Below, one piece after another: positions 1 to 10,900 of a stretch of DNA of 64,000 bases. Made by a program: the position numbers and the translations under genes. The DNA is taken from NCBI RefSeq assembly GCF_901933205.1, contig NC_044573.1, positions 27,897,493 through 27,961,492 of the forward strand, in the 5' to 3' direction. Below the pieces are notes generated by a model, which worked only from the letters and a program-made list of their open reading frames with translations, had not been told where the DNA came from and made no database searches. The DNA is from Camarhynchus parvulus. Lineage: Eukaryota > Chordata > Aves > Passeriformes > Thraupidae. The number at the start of each line of letters is the position of its first letter. The first letter of the stretch is position 1.

Positions 1-3000
1 TAATAAGAACAAACTGCAGGCATTTTTGAAAAAGATCTGTTAGATTTCGAAGTCTCTTTCATCTCATTGCAAACAGAAGGAGAAGAAATGCCCACAAAAA
101 TAAAATGAAAGCTGAAGATCTAGGTGGTAAACCTTTAAGACACACTGTAAATATTGCAGAAATTATGATGAGCTTATAGCAGTCTCTGAGAAAAATCTGT
201 CTCCTGAAAATACAGCCTCTCAAAGATCAGGACCATAATTTAGTCATGTGTGTAGAGAAATATGCTCTAAGTGCTTAACAAATTATAAAAAATAATAATA
301 ACGATTAATAATACATGAAACCCGAGAAAAAAAAGATGAATCACTGCATTAGAGAACACAATAAAAATCTTTGTTTCTTGTCAGGGATCCTGTGCTGACA
401 ACTGTATCTACTACAACAGCATATGCTGGAAAAATGCTCTGAGATAGGGCTCGGTTACTCAAATTTACAAACTGGCTGATTGGAATCTGGCCTGCAGCAT
501 GACAGTCTCATAAATCAGTGATAAAACCTTGCTCTGCACAGCTTGCTGAGATGTGGAGCAAGTACCATCTTTGCAGAGAATGGCTTGGCTGTGTGGCGCT
601 GCTGTGTCTGGCCCTGGAGTGGATGGAGCAATGCATGCGGGAAGAATTTTGGAGAGACCGGTGTCACACAGGGTGGGAAGGTGTCAGTCATGGAGAAGAC
701 CAACTCCTGGTCTATGGGTAATAGAGAATGTTAAACAGAGAATGTTTTCCCAGTGTTTTCTGTGTGACCAGCTCCCTGTGGCCCTGCCAGCAGACACAGG
801 TGCACATCTGTGTCCTCTGGCCGGCTCCAGGGGCTGCCCTGGGTCAGCTGCTTGTCTCCAGGGTGTGCAAGCAGGAGCCTCCTGCCTGCTCAGGCCGGGG
901 TGCATTTGTCCTCGCAGTGAGTTTATCATCCACATGGGAATGCAGAGAATGTTGTGTGGATGATGGAGATCACTCCCCTGCCTGGGGCTTCAATTCTCAG
1001 AGCACTGATCCCAGGGAGAGTAAGGTGTTGAAGCTGCCTAGCAGAAAGGGAATGCCTCGCCTTTGCCAGCAAAGGAGAAATCTCAGCTAAGCAGCTAGAA
1101 AGTCTGCCCAGGGCATGCTTGAAGGCAGAAAAAGCCAAAGATGTTTGGAGACATTAGATGTATGGTAGCATTTCTATTTCTACTTTTAGAATCCTTTTAA
1201 AGACACATTTCTACTGGGTTGTTTACTCTGAACTGAACAGATCTGTACATTGGAGATCGATTTTTAGTTATAGAAGGGTTCTTTTTCTTATCTTGAAAAT
1301 ATAAAGGAGCCATAAAATAACAATAAATCACCCTTTTTACTATGTGGAATCCTCTTAACATTGCCAATGTGACAGAAATTTGCCTGGGTGTAAAATGAGC
1401 CTTAAACCTAAATTGCATATTGTACTCTTAACCTCTGTCATCTTCTCCGAGAGTATGAGATGTTGAGATGTGGCTCCATTCTTCAGTGTTTGGAAACTGC
1501 TCAGCATGCACGGCAGGCTACTGTAAACATGTAATAAATAAGTACAGCATGACAGTTTACAGCTTCAGCCTCACACTGTTTTAAAGAGACAGTGGACACA
1601 ATGGCCAGCTCAGGGCTCCTCATATTTTAAACAGACAGAACTTTAAAAAAGAAATTATCCATATAAAAGGTAATGCAGAAGTTTTCTAACCTGACTAGTG
1701 AAACAGGGAGACTTCCTTACATCTGCTCTCATTTCCTGTTGAAACTCTTATTTTTTCTTTTAGAAAATACACCATAATTATGGAATACTTTGCTCTTTTC
1801 TTCAATGCAGTCCTTATGCAGCCTTTCAACTACATAGAGAAAAAGGTCTTTAAGCATCTTTGTTGCTCTTACACCACAGATGTACAGAAAGCTCTTTTGC
1901 CTGAGTCTTTGATGGCATTTGCACATAACAAGGTGTTAAAGCCCCAATTTAATATTTTCTTTTTTAATAGAAGTGAAAACCCTTCCTATACCATTCTTTC
2001 CACTTCATCTTTTCCTTCTTTTTACCCAGGAAAATTTCTTTGCCATTTCTCTCCTTGAGATGACCTTTCCATTAGTATCTACTCCAGGCTGTACTCTTGC
2101 TGTGTTTTTCTGCTCAGGACCTTTTATCACAAGATGGTGAAACCAGTAATACAAGGAATATCAAATATCATCACTATTATGAATGTTTCCTGCAATTTTT
2201 CCAGATGATGAAATATAGCTATTGATAGAGCAAGAGCACATAGGAGACCCTGTCTTTGGCCAAGGTCACTTCAGCCAATCTTTGCAGAGACTCAGGACAA
2301 AATGGCAAGTATTGCTTCTATGAAAAAATGAATCTCAGATGAGATGAAAAGAAACAATCTCAGTTTATACAAGGTAGTACAACACAGAGAAGGGTGGCAC
2401 GTTGAAGCTGATCCAGTCAGTGTGGTTTCATCATGGCCGGAAGAAGAGACTCCCCTAAGGAAGAGCATTTCTCCTTGTGAGCTGAGACTTGGAACAGAAC
2501 CTTTCTTTCCATCATGGGCTGGAAGGGAAAATCAGCTGCATATAAAAGTAGTCAGGACCCAAAATTCCACTGCAGCTGATGAGAACATCTGTCTCTACCT
2601 AGAATATTTGTGCTCACCTTGGTCCCAATTACTCAGGGCTTTTTATGTAACCTCTTTATCAACTCTTAACTGTACTTGAAGGATGAAAGAGAAAGTGAAA
2701 AAATTCTAGGTTGTTTCCATAGCTATACCTCCTTTCCCATATCTGAATGACAGTTTGACACCCAAGTTTCTATTGTCAGCTGTTCCTCTGAGGGGATGAG
2801 GGAAAAAAAATTTCATGAGGTTTCCAATTACAAGTGTAATGATCTCCGTGCAACAGAAAGCAATATCTGTCTGTAATGCAGGCAGGTTGAAACAGAAGAT
2901 GCAGAAGAAGAATAATAGAAATGGGAGCGTGATGCATACAGAGATGCCTCTGACATCTATCCCCCACTGATCCTCTGTCATTATTTGCTGGAAATCTCAA

Positions 3001-5858
3001 TTTACTTGTTTGGGGATGAAAAAAGAGAAAACCTGCAAAACCAAGAAGCACAGAACTGTGTGGCTGAAGAAGGGGAATGTTCTTCCATCCTATAATTTTG
3101 AAGACTTTTGGAAAGCTGATTCCTTTGACATGAAGCATCAGCTGGACATCCTTGTGGGTAGCTGACAACATTTAATTCCTAATGTCAGGTAGCAATTGGA
3201 ATTTTTCCTGGTTTTGTCAGCTCTTGAACCTGACTCCTGTCTCAGCTCTGTTATAACTGGTGAAGTTAGGCCCTTGCTCTGCATCTTCTCATGGTGTTGC
3301 CATGGACAGACCTTGATTCATTTTGGGCTGTCAGGTTATTTATCATCTTTACCAGTTTCTCTAAATGAAGGCAACATTTGCCCATGTCTGTAGGGAATAT
3401 GATCAGTGTGGTGAAATTGGTGCTGTGAAGAAGGATGGAGTTCCTTGTTTTGTCACCTGTGGCAATTTTTGGCTTTACTTCAAAAACAAACAAAATCATC
3501 AAACTTTACTCTCTCCTAATTTAGCCTTTACCCTGCTTGTTTTCCTGCTTCCTGGGGGGATTTTGTAACCAGATCTTACAGGTTGATTGACTTACCAGAT
3601 GCAGTTGAAGGTGATAAATGGATGACCTAAAAGAGCAATTAGCTCAACCGGCAGAGATAGCAGGCACAGCATGGTTTTACCAGAGTCAGCTATGGAGAAT
3701 GGTTCTCTCCTTAGAAACTGGGCTTTGCTGAGTTTAACATTTCTTTTGGATCTGGTGGGTTTTTTCCTAAAATCCCTGATCCTGGTGTGGAGGGGCTGTC
3801 CCTACCTGTGATGAGTGTCTGTGCTGTAGAGCTGTAGGTGTGCTCAAGGGCAAGAGGAGCCTTTCAGATTTCAGCTGCCTCAAAGGAGTGGAACGATGCA
3901 TACACAGATTGGAAGGGAGGCTAGAGTGATCATCAACTATCTTGATATCTTTTGGACATCTTGGGGTACCCTGGCACAAAGTAAATCAATTTCCTTTCCT
4001 CGGCCTGACTTGATCCTACTTGGTTTTTCTACCTGCCTTAATAAAATCTCTCACAACACTGTGAAGTGGCATCATCCTCATCCCAAGATGTGTCCACCTT
4101 CAGTGGCATTCTTGCAAAGTGGCCTGTCCTGCAGTGGCTGGAAATAAAAAGGAAAGATACTGCTTAGCTCACTTCTCCTTGAAGTTTATTAATGCTTTGA
4201 AGATGTTTTCCAGCTTGTTTCCTGCAGTGTGGAGAATTCCAGGTATTTTTATCCTTTTTCATCATCTCACAGTGGCTTGCTCTTTGCCTATGCGTTCTGT
4301 CTTTGCAGACAGCCTGGGTGATCTTTGCAAATCAAGCCAGTGTTCTACCACTTTAAGGAGTTGTTTTGTGGACTTTGATGCTTATTGCAGTGTGGGAAAT
4401 GCTCTGTACCAGATTGGCAGAGGCAAAGATTAGCTGTGTTTCTGTCAGAAAGACTTGCTGGAATAATTACAGCTCTCTGCATACAGTGAGCAGCCCCCCT
4501 GACTGCACATGCAGATTTCAGGTATGTGGAGTGACAGCTGCTCTGGGCTCCAGCCGAAGGACTGGGATGCACTCTTCCCTGTGTTTTAGTTAAGTGGAAA
4601 AGAACAGCTCAGCAGATGGTGTGGCTTGAAGCTTGTCTTGTAGGAACAATAAAAGCCACAATCTGGGGCTGTCTCTGCTGGAGTGTTTCAGATGCTGACC
4701 TGGAATATACATCAATCTACACCAGCATCCTACCAGTGACTGTTGGATTGTATTCAGGCAGGTTGTGGTTGCCAGGGGCCAGGAGTGGTGCACAGAGGGG
4801 GACAAGTGGGTTTGGCAGCCAGAAAGGGGCAGCTCAGCCACAGGGTTCACAGGAGGGACTGAGGTGTATTTTCTGCTTAGATGATTTCAGGCACTCTCTG
4901 AACTGGTTAAAAAAATCTGTTTACTGCTACCAAGGCAAGTACAGCCTAAATGATCTGATCTCTAAAGATGGCACTTTGGCTCCGGCACGTAGCCTCGGTT
5001 AAAATGCATAGACTTCTGGGCTGCTAGGCTGCTGCTGGGAACAAATTTGTTTCAGACTTTGTCCTGTACTGCTGTGAGCTCAACACAGCCACGATGTGCA
5101 GTGCTGGAAAACCAGGGAGGATTAATGTAAAGTGAAAGTGATTCAACCCTAGGGCCTGAGAAATTCTCCTCTAATGCCAGTTTTCCAGCTGAGCAGCACC
5201 TTGACTTTAGCGGAATTACCCCTGATTCATTCCAGTGAACGTGAGGGTTCTGGAAAAAGACCAAACCGGTGTGGATTTTGCATCTGACTTAGCTTGCTGT
5301 TCATGTTTTAATTTTCTGATATCAAGTGTGTCTCGAATGCCAATGCTATTTTCTCTCAAATCCCAGAATACAGATTTGTGGAAATAGAGTTTGGATTTGA
5401 GCCCCATCTCTGACAGGAGTCCAACTTCAGCATCATAAAGAAATCATAAGCCTGAGCAGCTAGTGTTACTGAGGAAAACAAATGAAATCTGAAGAATGTG
5501 TTAGGTTTAGGATAGGAGCTGGAGACTGGAATGATGAGAGGTTTACATGCCCAGCTTGCTTTGTTAATAGCTCTGGAGAAGCGACATCAATTCTTTTAAC
5601 TTGATTTGTGCCCTGGTAATGTTCCTTTAAGAAAAGCACCGGCGCAGCAAGTGACTGCAAGATTTCATTGCCTCTGATAGGGTCTTTGCTGTGGGTGTTG
5701 TTATTCTGATCAGCTTTGACATCCTATAAAGCAGCCCTTATTCTTCAAGTAAATCCGAGCAGCTTTTCAGAATTCATGAGGTTTAAGTCCAAATAATTAC
5801 ATTTATTGATCTCCAGTATGTGAAGAAAATTTCCAATTTATTGCAGACTTCTTTGGTG

Positions 5859-5882
5859 TTAGACCTCAAATTAGAGGTCTAA
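5859..5882. repeat. Perfect 9-bp inverted repeat (hairpin)
   Basis: TTAGACCTC is followed by a 6-nt spacer and then GAGGTCTAA, giving perfect 9-bp arms. The arms contain AGGTC-like half-sites in inverted arrangement, resembling a degenerate nuclear-receptor site, but that reading is inference. It is not a terminator, since this is eukaryotic DNA with no gene upstream. A chance palindrome is possible. Confidence 0.6.
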
Positions 5883-6458
5883 AATGTCAGAATTTTCTTT
5901 TTGTTTTGTCTCTGCTTTTTTGAAGCTTTTATTTGTCATTAAATTGATCATCTGATAATAAATGTTGTCAAAAACCTGTTGTTGACGAGCAGCAAATTAG
6001 GATGCCTCAAACAAGCCCCAGGGCAGGCAGACCCTCTATAGGAGCAAGGTGAGGAGGGAGGATTTTCAGTCAGCTGTCCACATCCCCTGCTCCCCATCCT
6101 GCCATGGCCTCATGGCCTAAGTTGCTAATTGCTCTTATCTCCTCTGGAGGATAAAAGGGGAACAGTGCTTCCTCTAGTTCAGTGGGTTAAAGCCCAGGTG
6201 CTTGGAGATCCCCAAATGCACCCTGTGCCCAGAGGCATCTTCTCTAGGAAAAGGAGGCTGGTATTCCTGCTGGCTGTGCCAGAGCTAAAGGGGGATCACC
6301 AGTATGGCTTCACAGTGACTAGAAGATCCACATATCCTGCATATACATCTAGTTAATTTCCCATGGCTACCTTTGCTGGCCAAACTCTAGCTTTGTAGCA
6401 ACCACAAGAGAATGGCCCAACACCTCTGCCTGGGGCCCAGGATAGGTAGTAGGGTCTG

Positions 6459-6464
6459 TCTGGA
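6459..6464. repeat. Left target-site duplication TCTGGA
   Basis: This perfect 6-bp match to 7156-7161 flanks the solo LTR and supports the boundaries chosen for it. Confidence 0.75.
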
Positions 6465-7155
6465 TGTCTTGGTTTGGAAAGACAGGTGCCTGCTAAGGAA
6501 GGCAGGAGCCTCTCCTGAAATGGAGAGAATGACCCCCCCCTCCCCCCACCCCTCTGAATTGCTATAATTTTAAATTAAGGGGCTCTCGGGCAAAAAAGAT
6601 GGGAGCAGGAAATAACAGTTCTTTAATAGGGAAGAAAAATAAAAGGATAAAATAAACAATGCAGTACACTAGAACAACACTGACAGAGTCAGAACCCAAC
6701 CTGACACCCTGTTGGTCAGGGTGTTGGTGGCAGTCCAATTGGAAATGTGGCTGCAGTCCTCCTGGAGTGTCAGATGTGGTACTGCTGGAGCAGGGATCTT
6801 GCAGAAAAGGGCGTAGTCTTCCACTGACAATTCAGTGGAAGAAGAGGCAGCTGCTGCTCCTCAGGGAAATCTAGCTTCAGGGAAATCCAGTGGAGAAGCC
6901 GTACTGGTATTTCAGAATCTCCAGATTATATCTGGGTGGCAATGCTTGGCCCCTCCCTCTGGGCAGAGCATCTCACAATGGGATGTAATAGTTCTTATCA
7001 GTCATGCAGTGACATTCAATGGGCTGTTATCAGCAGATGTCACCTCTGGAGGGAGGAGTGATTGTGATCACTCAGAGAGAGAGATAAGGCAAGCTGCCCA
7101 CTTGACAAAAGACAACTGTCATACAGATGGTAATAGATTACATCTTGCCTTGCAA
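6465..7155 (-). mobile_element. Solo LTR of a passerine endogenous retrovirus, 6-bp target duplication
   Basis: The block opens with TGTCTTGGTTTGG and resembles, from memory, a common passerine ERV LTR. It is flanked by a perfect 6-bp direct repeat, TCTGGA, at 6459-6464 and 7156-7161, as expected for retroviral integration with a 6-bp stagger. Minus-strand orientation is inferred because the reverse complement carries an ATATAAT TATA-like box near 6930 and then an ATTAAA polyadenylation-like signal near 6625. The plus-strand right edge reads TGCAA, so the canonical terminal CA is displaced by one base. No gag, pol or env coding sequence adjoins it, so it is a solo LTR left by recombination. 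The exact family name is not asserted. Confidence 0.82.
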
Positions 7156-7161
7156 TCTGGA
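7156..7161. repeat. Right target-site duplication TCTGGA
   Basis: This is the partner of the copy at 6459-6464 and marks the right end of the inserted LTR. Confidence 0.75.
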
Positions 7162-9160
7162 GCACTGGAGAACTCTGCTTCTGGACATACATGTTTCTCC
7201 TTCTGAAGGTAAGTCAACAGGCTGCTGACAGAGTAAAACACTTACTGGGAGCTGTCCTGAAAGCATGGAAATTTTCCAGGTGCCCAAAACAAGCATATAC
7301 ATCTTTTGCTGAACTTTAGAGACCAAAGTTGATGCACTAGAAAGCCATGGCAAAAGTCACAGGGATTCGTTACTATACACTAATATACTCCGCATCATTT
7401 GTGGTCTTTCAGTGGCAGAAGGCAAGGTTTTCACAAGTTGCTGCTTGCTGTTTCTTGCTGCTGGGCTCTGCACCAAGCCCTTGGGCATCGGGGTCAGCAG
7501 GAGCATCCCAGTGCCACACAGCTCCCTGCCTCATCCTGCTGCAGGGTACTGTGGGCTTTGCCAGGGCTGGGGAGTGGCCCAGCAGGGCAGGAAGGGGAAT
7601 TTTGTACTGGGGGCTTTCTGTGAGACTGGAAGGTGCTGCCAACAGTTTAATAAATTATGCCTTTCTTCCAAAACACCTTTAAATTTAGATCTCAGTTTAA
7701 TAAGGCAGTCCTCACATGTTCTTTCAGGGCACATGTATTATTTAAAAAACATTTATAAAGGATTAATGTACTCTGGAGCCCCACTGACACAAATCTCTAT
7801 CATTTCCAGTGCCAAAAGCCAAAACAGTCCAGCTTATTCTAAGAAACCTTTTTCATCTGTGTGTTGATCTCTAAATCTGGAAGTGGGGAAAGTGCTAGAC
7901 TTACAATATTTGTTTATCTACAGGACTCTTATTTATCCAGTAAAGAGACACAGCACAAGCAGTGATACTGCTGTCTCTCCTCTGCTCAGCCTAAACTTTC
8001 TGTTCTGCATGTGGTTAGCATATTTGCACAGAGGATCTCAAAGCTTCTGATCAATTTGTTCTGACTTCTGCCACCTTTGGCTGTGCAGGGTGGTTGTCTG
8101 TACCTCCAGTGTCCTGGGTACACATTTGTAGATTAGGAAACGTGTCTGGTTTTTGCAGAGGGCTTGCTCTATCTGCAGATGTCGACAGCTAGAGGGATCT
8201 TGGAGAAGGAGTGCTTGTTATTTTTACATGGCAGAGAGTTGTGCAACAAGGAGCAACAGAGCTGTCTCCCTCCGTGACCCCACAGTGGGCTCTCAGTAGC
8301 TGCCCCTCTGTCCTGACAGTTGCAGCTGCTGGGCAGTGTTGTCCTTCATTTAGCTGGAGCAGGCAGCATTTCCAGCTGTGGCTCATCTTTCTCATCCTTA
8401 AATCTGTGGAAGTGATGGCTGAAGTCACAGATGCTGGACTCAAGCTTTTGTGGGGAACAGCCATTCATACCAGGAGAGGAGCAGGAGGTTTGAATCAGGC
8501 TTTAGACACTGCTGTTCTTCTGGCACTCTTCTGGAGGATGGATTCGTGTCAAAACCCCTTTCTCCACGTGCTCAGGGCCAGCACAACCTTGCTGGGCAGG
8601 GGGAGGATGACAGGCACCAGCTCCCCTCTGTGCTCCCCTCTGGCATCCCCTGTGCAGCCCCACTGCTCTGCTGCAGGTGTGCCACAGCGGATGGGGTGCA
8701 CAGGGCTCCCCCTCCTCTGGCTGGCCTTGCTGCCTCTCACCAGCAGAGCTGCTTTGTCGGGCAGAGGAGGGACATGGCAGGACAGCCAAGAGATCAGGAG
8801 TTTCTTTACACAGCTGAATAGAGAGGTGAGCTGCACCTGGGGTCTCACCCCAGGGAGAGAGGGGGTCAATCTCCCAGCCTTGCCCAGCCTGGCCAGGGAT
8901 CACATCCCAGGGGATGTGTCTGTACCTGCACATGGGGAGGGGACAGCTCCTGAGCTGCTGGCTGGGCTCCATCTCAGCTGCTTGCCGTGTCACGGGAAGT
9001 TGTGGGGCCAGGAGGCTGCAGAGATTTCTCCTCACCCTCAGCATTGCACAGAGCAGCCACTCATTAACAATCAAGGTTTAGCCAGCACCTAAGATCTTTG
9101 AAAATGATTGTTGTGCACCACTCCTCTCCTGCCCTTTCCTTTCTCTGGGCTCCTTCCCCG
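7162..9160. other. Non-coding; GC-richer stop-poor stretch around 8.2-9.1 kb
   Basis: A 293-codon frame on + (8211-9092) and a 190-codon frame on - (8502-9074) overlap here. The translations are low-information, rich in Ser, Leu, Cys and Trp, and show no domain. Both strands are open at once, which points to locally higher GC and fewer stop codons rather than a gene. No CpG-island promoter or splice structure stands out. Confidence 0.6.
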
Positions 9161-9400
9161 TGGCCTTTGATTCAATAAATCAAAGCTTAGTGCCAAATCT
9201 TGTTACATTCCAGCTTCCCTGTTATTCCCTCTCTGCCCTTTGGGAGATGAAAGCTTGGAAATGTGTATAATAACGAGGGTTCTGAGATGTGAATAAAAGA
9301 CACGAGAAATGTAAACGAGGATGATGATCAAAGATGATGCATTAGCTCTGACGAGGATCTATATTGTTGCTAATAGGGTGGCCAAACCAATAGAGGATGA
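9161..9400. promoter_or_regulatory. Candidate enhancer-like block with three TCF/LEF-type motifs
   Basis: CTTTGATT at 9165-9172 and AATCAAAG at 9178-9185 form a perfect inverted pair around a 5-bp spacer, and another ATCAAAG lies at 9327-9333. CTTTGAT/ATCAAAG is the established core of TCF/LEF HMG-box binding sites used in Wnt signalling. The surrounding 240 bases are AT-rich, non-repetitive and carry no open frame. The motifs are seen directly. Enhancer function is inference, because such 7-mers also occur by chance. Confidence 0.3.
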
Positions 9401-10632
9401 CAGACAAAAAATCCCTGTGGTACTGCAGATAAAGTCTCACTTTTCATTGCGAGGAAGGTGAGAAAAGAGTGTCTTAGAAAGGGATCTGTGGTGTTTGCAC
9501 TTTTCTTCAGTGGCAGGGAGATAATCTCAGTTCCTGAAGCTGCTGAAAGATTGGTGAAAAATATCAAGTTTGGCTTCTGTTGAAAATAATAGGAGTATTC
9601 CCATTTCTTTCATATTTGTTTTGTAATTGAGAAATAAAAAATAATATTTTTTTTATTTTTTATTAGGTAACTGCCATCTTTGAAAATTGAAAAAATAATA
9701 AATTTTTAATTCTAAATTTTTTACTTTTTTCTCTCCCGTTTCCCTGCTTTTTTCATTTTCATTATCCTATAATTTTTTTCCTCAATAGAGCAAAGGGAAA
9801 ATAACAGAGGAGTGAATTAAGCCTGTATTAAGATCTAAAGCAGATATGATGAAAGACTGTATAGTTTAAAAAATTTATATTTTAAACAACAAAACACCCA
9901 AAAAAGAAACAAAGGTCAATTTATGTTTGAAACCTGTTTCTAACACATTTTCTAAAAAAAAAAAAATAAACCTTTATAGCTTTCCAGATCAGAAAATTCT
10001 GTGTTGTTCACCATCTCCTCTGGTGCGTGCTTCCTTAGTTTTTGTCTTTTCTGCAGCTTTCTTCTACATTTTCTCCTGCTTCAATCTTCCCACCCAGTGC
10101 ACAGCCTTGGATCCCAGACACCAGCCCAGCCCACAAGTGAGAGAGCACAGAGAGGTTTCCTTGTGATTTTAGCAGAAAACAATGACCAAGAGTTACCAAA
10201 AGGAGACCAAATTCCCCTTGAGTTTGCATTTCCCTGTGTCCTGAAATAAATGCCTCCATCTTCTCAACTATTCCGTGTCTGATGTCTCACCATTTGCATT
10301 GTTTTTCATGAGTTAATATTGTTGAAGACTTTATTGAATCGTGGCTTGTTGATTTCAGACCATTTCTCCCATTTATTGACACTACTTTGAATTCAGGTCC
10401 TGTTCTACAAATGTGCTCTTAAGCTGGAGTGATCAGCAGATTTTATAATGCACACTCTCTGCTGTTGTTTCAGTTACCAATGAAGAGCTGGAACAGGTCC
10501 AAGACTGGGTCAGATTCTTTTGGGATCCAGATGAGATTTCACACTGGCAGTTAATCACTGACACTTTACTGTTTGGTGTTGTTACTGGTTTTGTTAGCTT
10601 GTTTGTTTTCTTTTTGTTTTTGTCTGTTTGTT

Positions 10633-10636
<4 letters not shown>

Positions 10637-10669
<33 letters not shown>
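10637..10669. repeat. Poly-T tract (33 T)
   Basis: This is an uninterrupted T homopolymer within the AT-rich belt. Its length is likely to vary between individuals and to be uncertain in assemblies. Confidence 0.9.
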
Positions 10670-10670
<1 letters not shown>

Positions 10671-10870
10671 TTTGTTTTTTTTTTCCTATACACCTACATT
10701 TATTCCTTATTATTTTTATTAAAATTATAACAACATTTTAAATTTTATTTTATACTCAAGGTCAAACAGCTAAAAATCTGTTAATGGTTTTTTTTTTTTG
10801 ATTACAATTTTTTCTTTCAAATTTTTTTAATAAAAATTTTTAAAATATTATTTTATATAAATTATGTTAG

Positions 10871-10898
10871 TTTTTTTTTTTTTTTTTTTTTTTTTTTT
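10871..10898. repeat. Poly-T tract (28 T)
   Basis: This second uninterrupted T homopolymer lies about 200 bp from the first. Confidence 0.9.
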
Positions 10899-10900
10899 GT

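Larger units (their letters stand above)
1..6464. other. Unique non-coding sequence, no gene seen
   Basis: No open frame here exceeds about 136 codons, and none shows a recognisable domain, signal peptide or consistent codon pattern. Overlapping frames on both strands are about equally open, as expected by chance. I see no CpG-rich promoter and no full-length repeat. The sequence is typical vertebrate intergenic or intronic DNA. The one local structure worth noting is the hairpin at 5859-5882, listed separately. A very short exon could be hidden here and would not be visible without alignment or transcript data. Confidence 0.7.
9590..10900. repeat. AT-rich low-complexity belt with long poly-T runs
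   Basis: This belt is dominated by A and T homopolymers: an A run near 9954-9966, a T run of 33 at 10637-10669, another of 10 at 10675-10684, and a T run of 28 at 10871-10898. Lysine-rich frames on the minus strand are artefacts of the poly-T. The two long T tracts are about 200 bp apart and could be slippage-prone or relics of reverse-oriented poly(A) tails. No retrocopy is recognisable beside them. Confidence 0.75.

Noticed and set aside
8211..9092. Longest open frame (293 codons, plus strand)
   Set aside because: No domain, low-information composition, and a 190-codon frame is open on the other strand over the same bases. This is better explained by local GC than by a gene.
10433..10693. 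Lysine-rich minus-strand frame
   Set aside because: The poly-lysine comes from the poly-T homopolymer read on the other strand.
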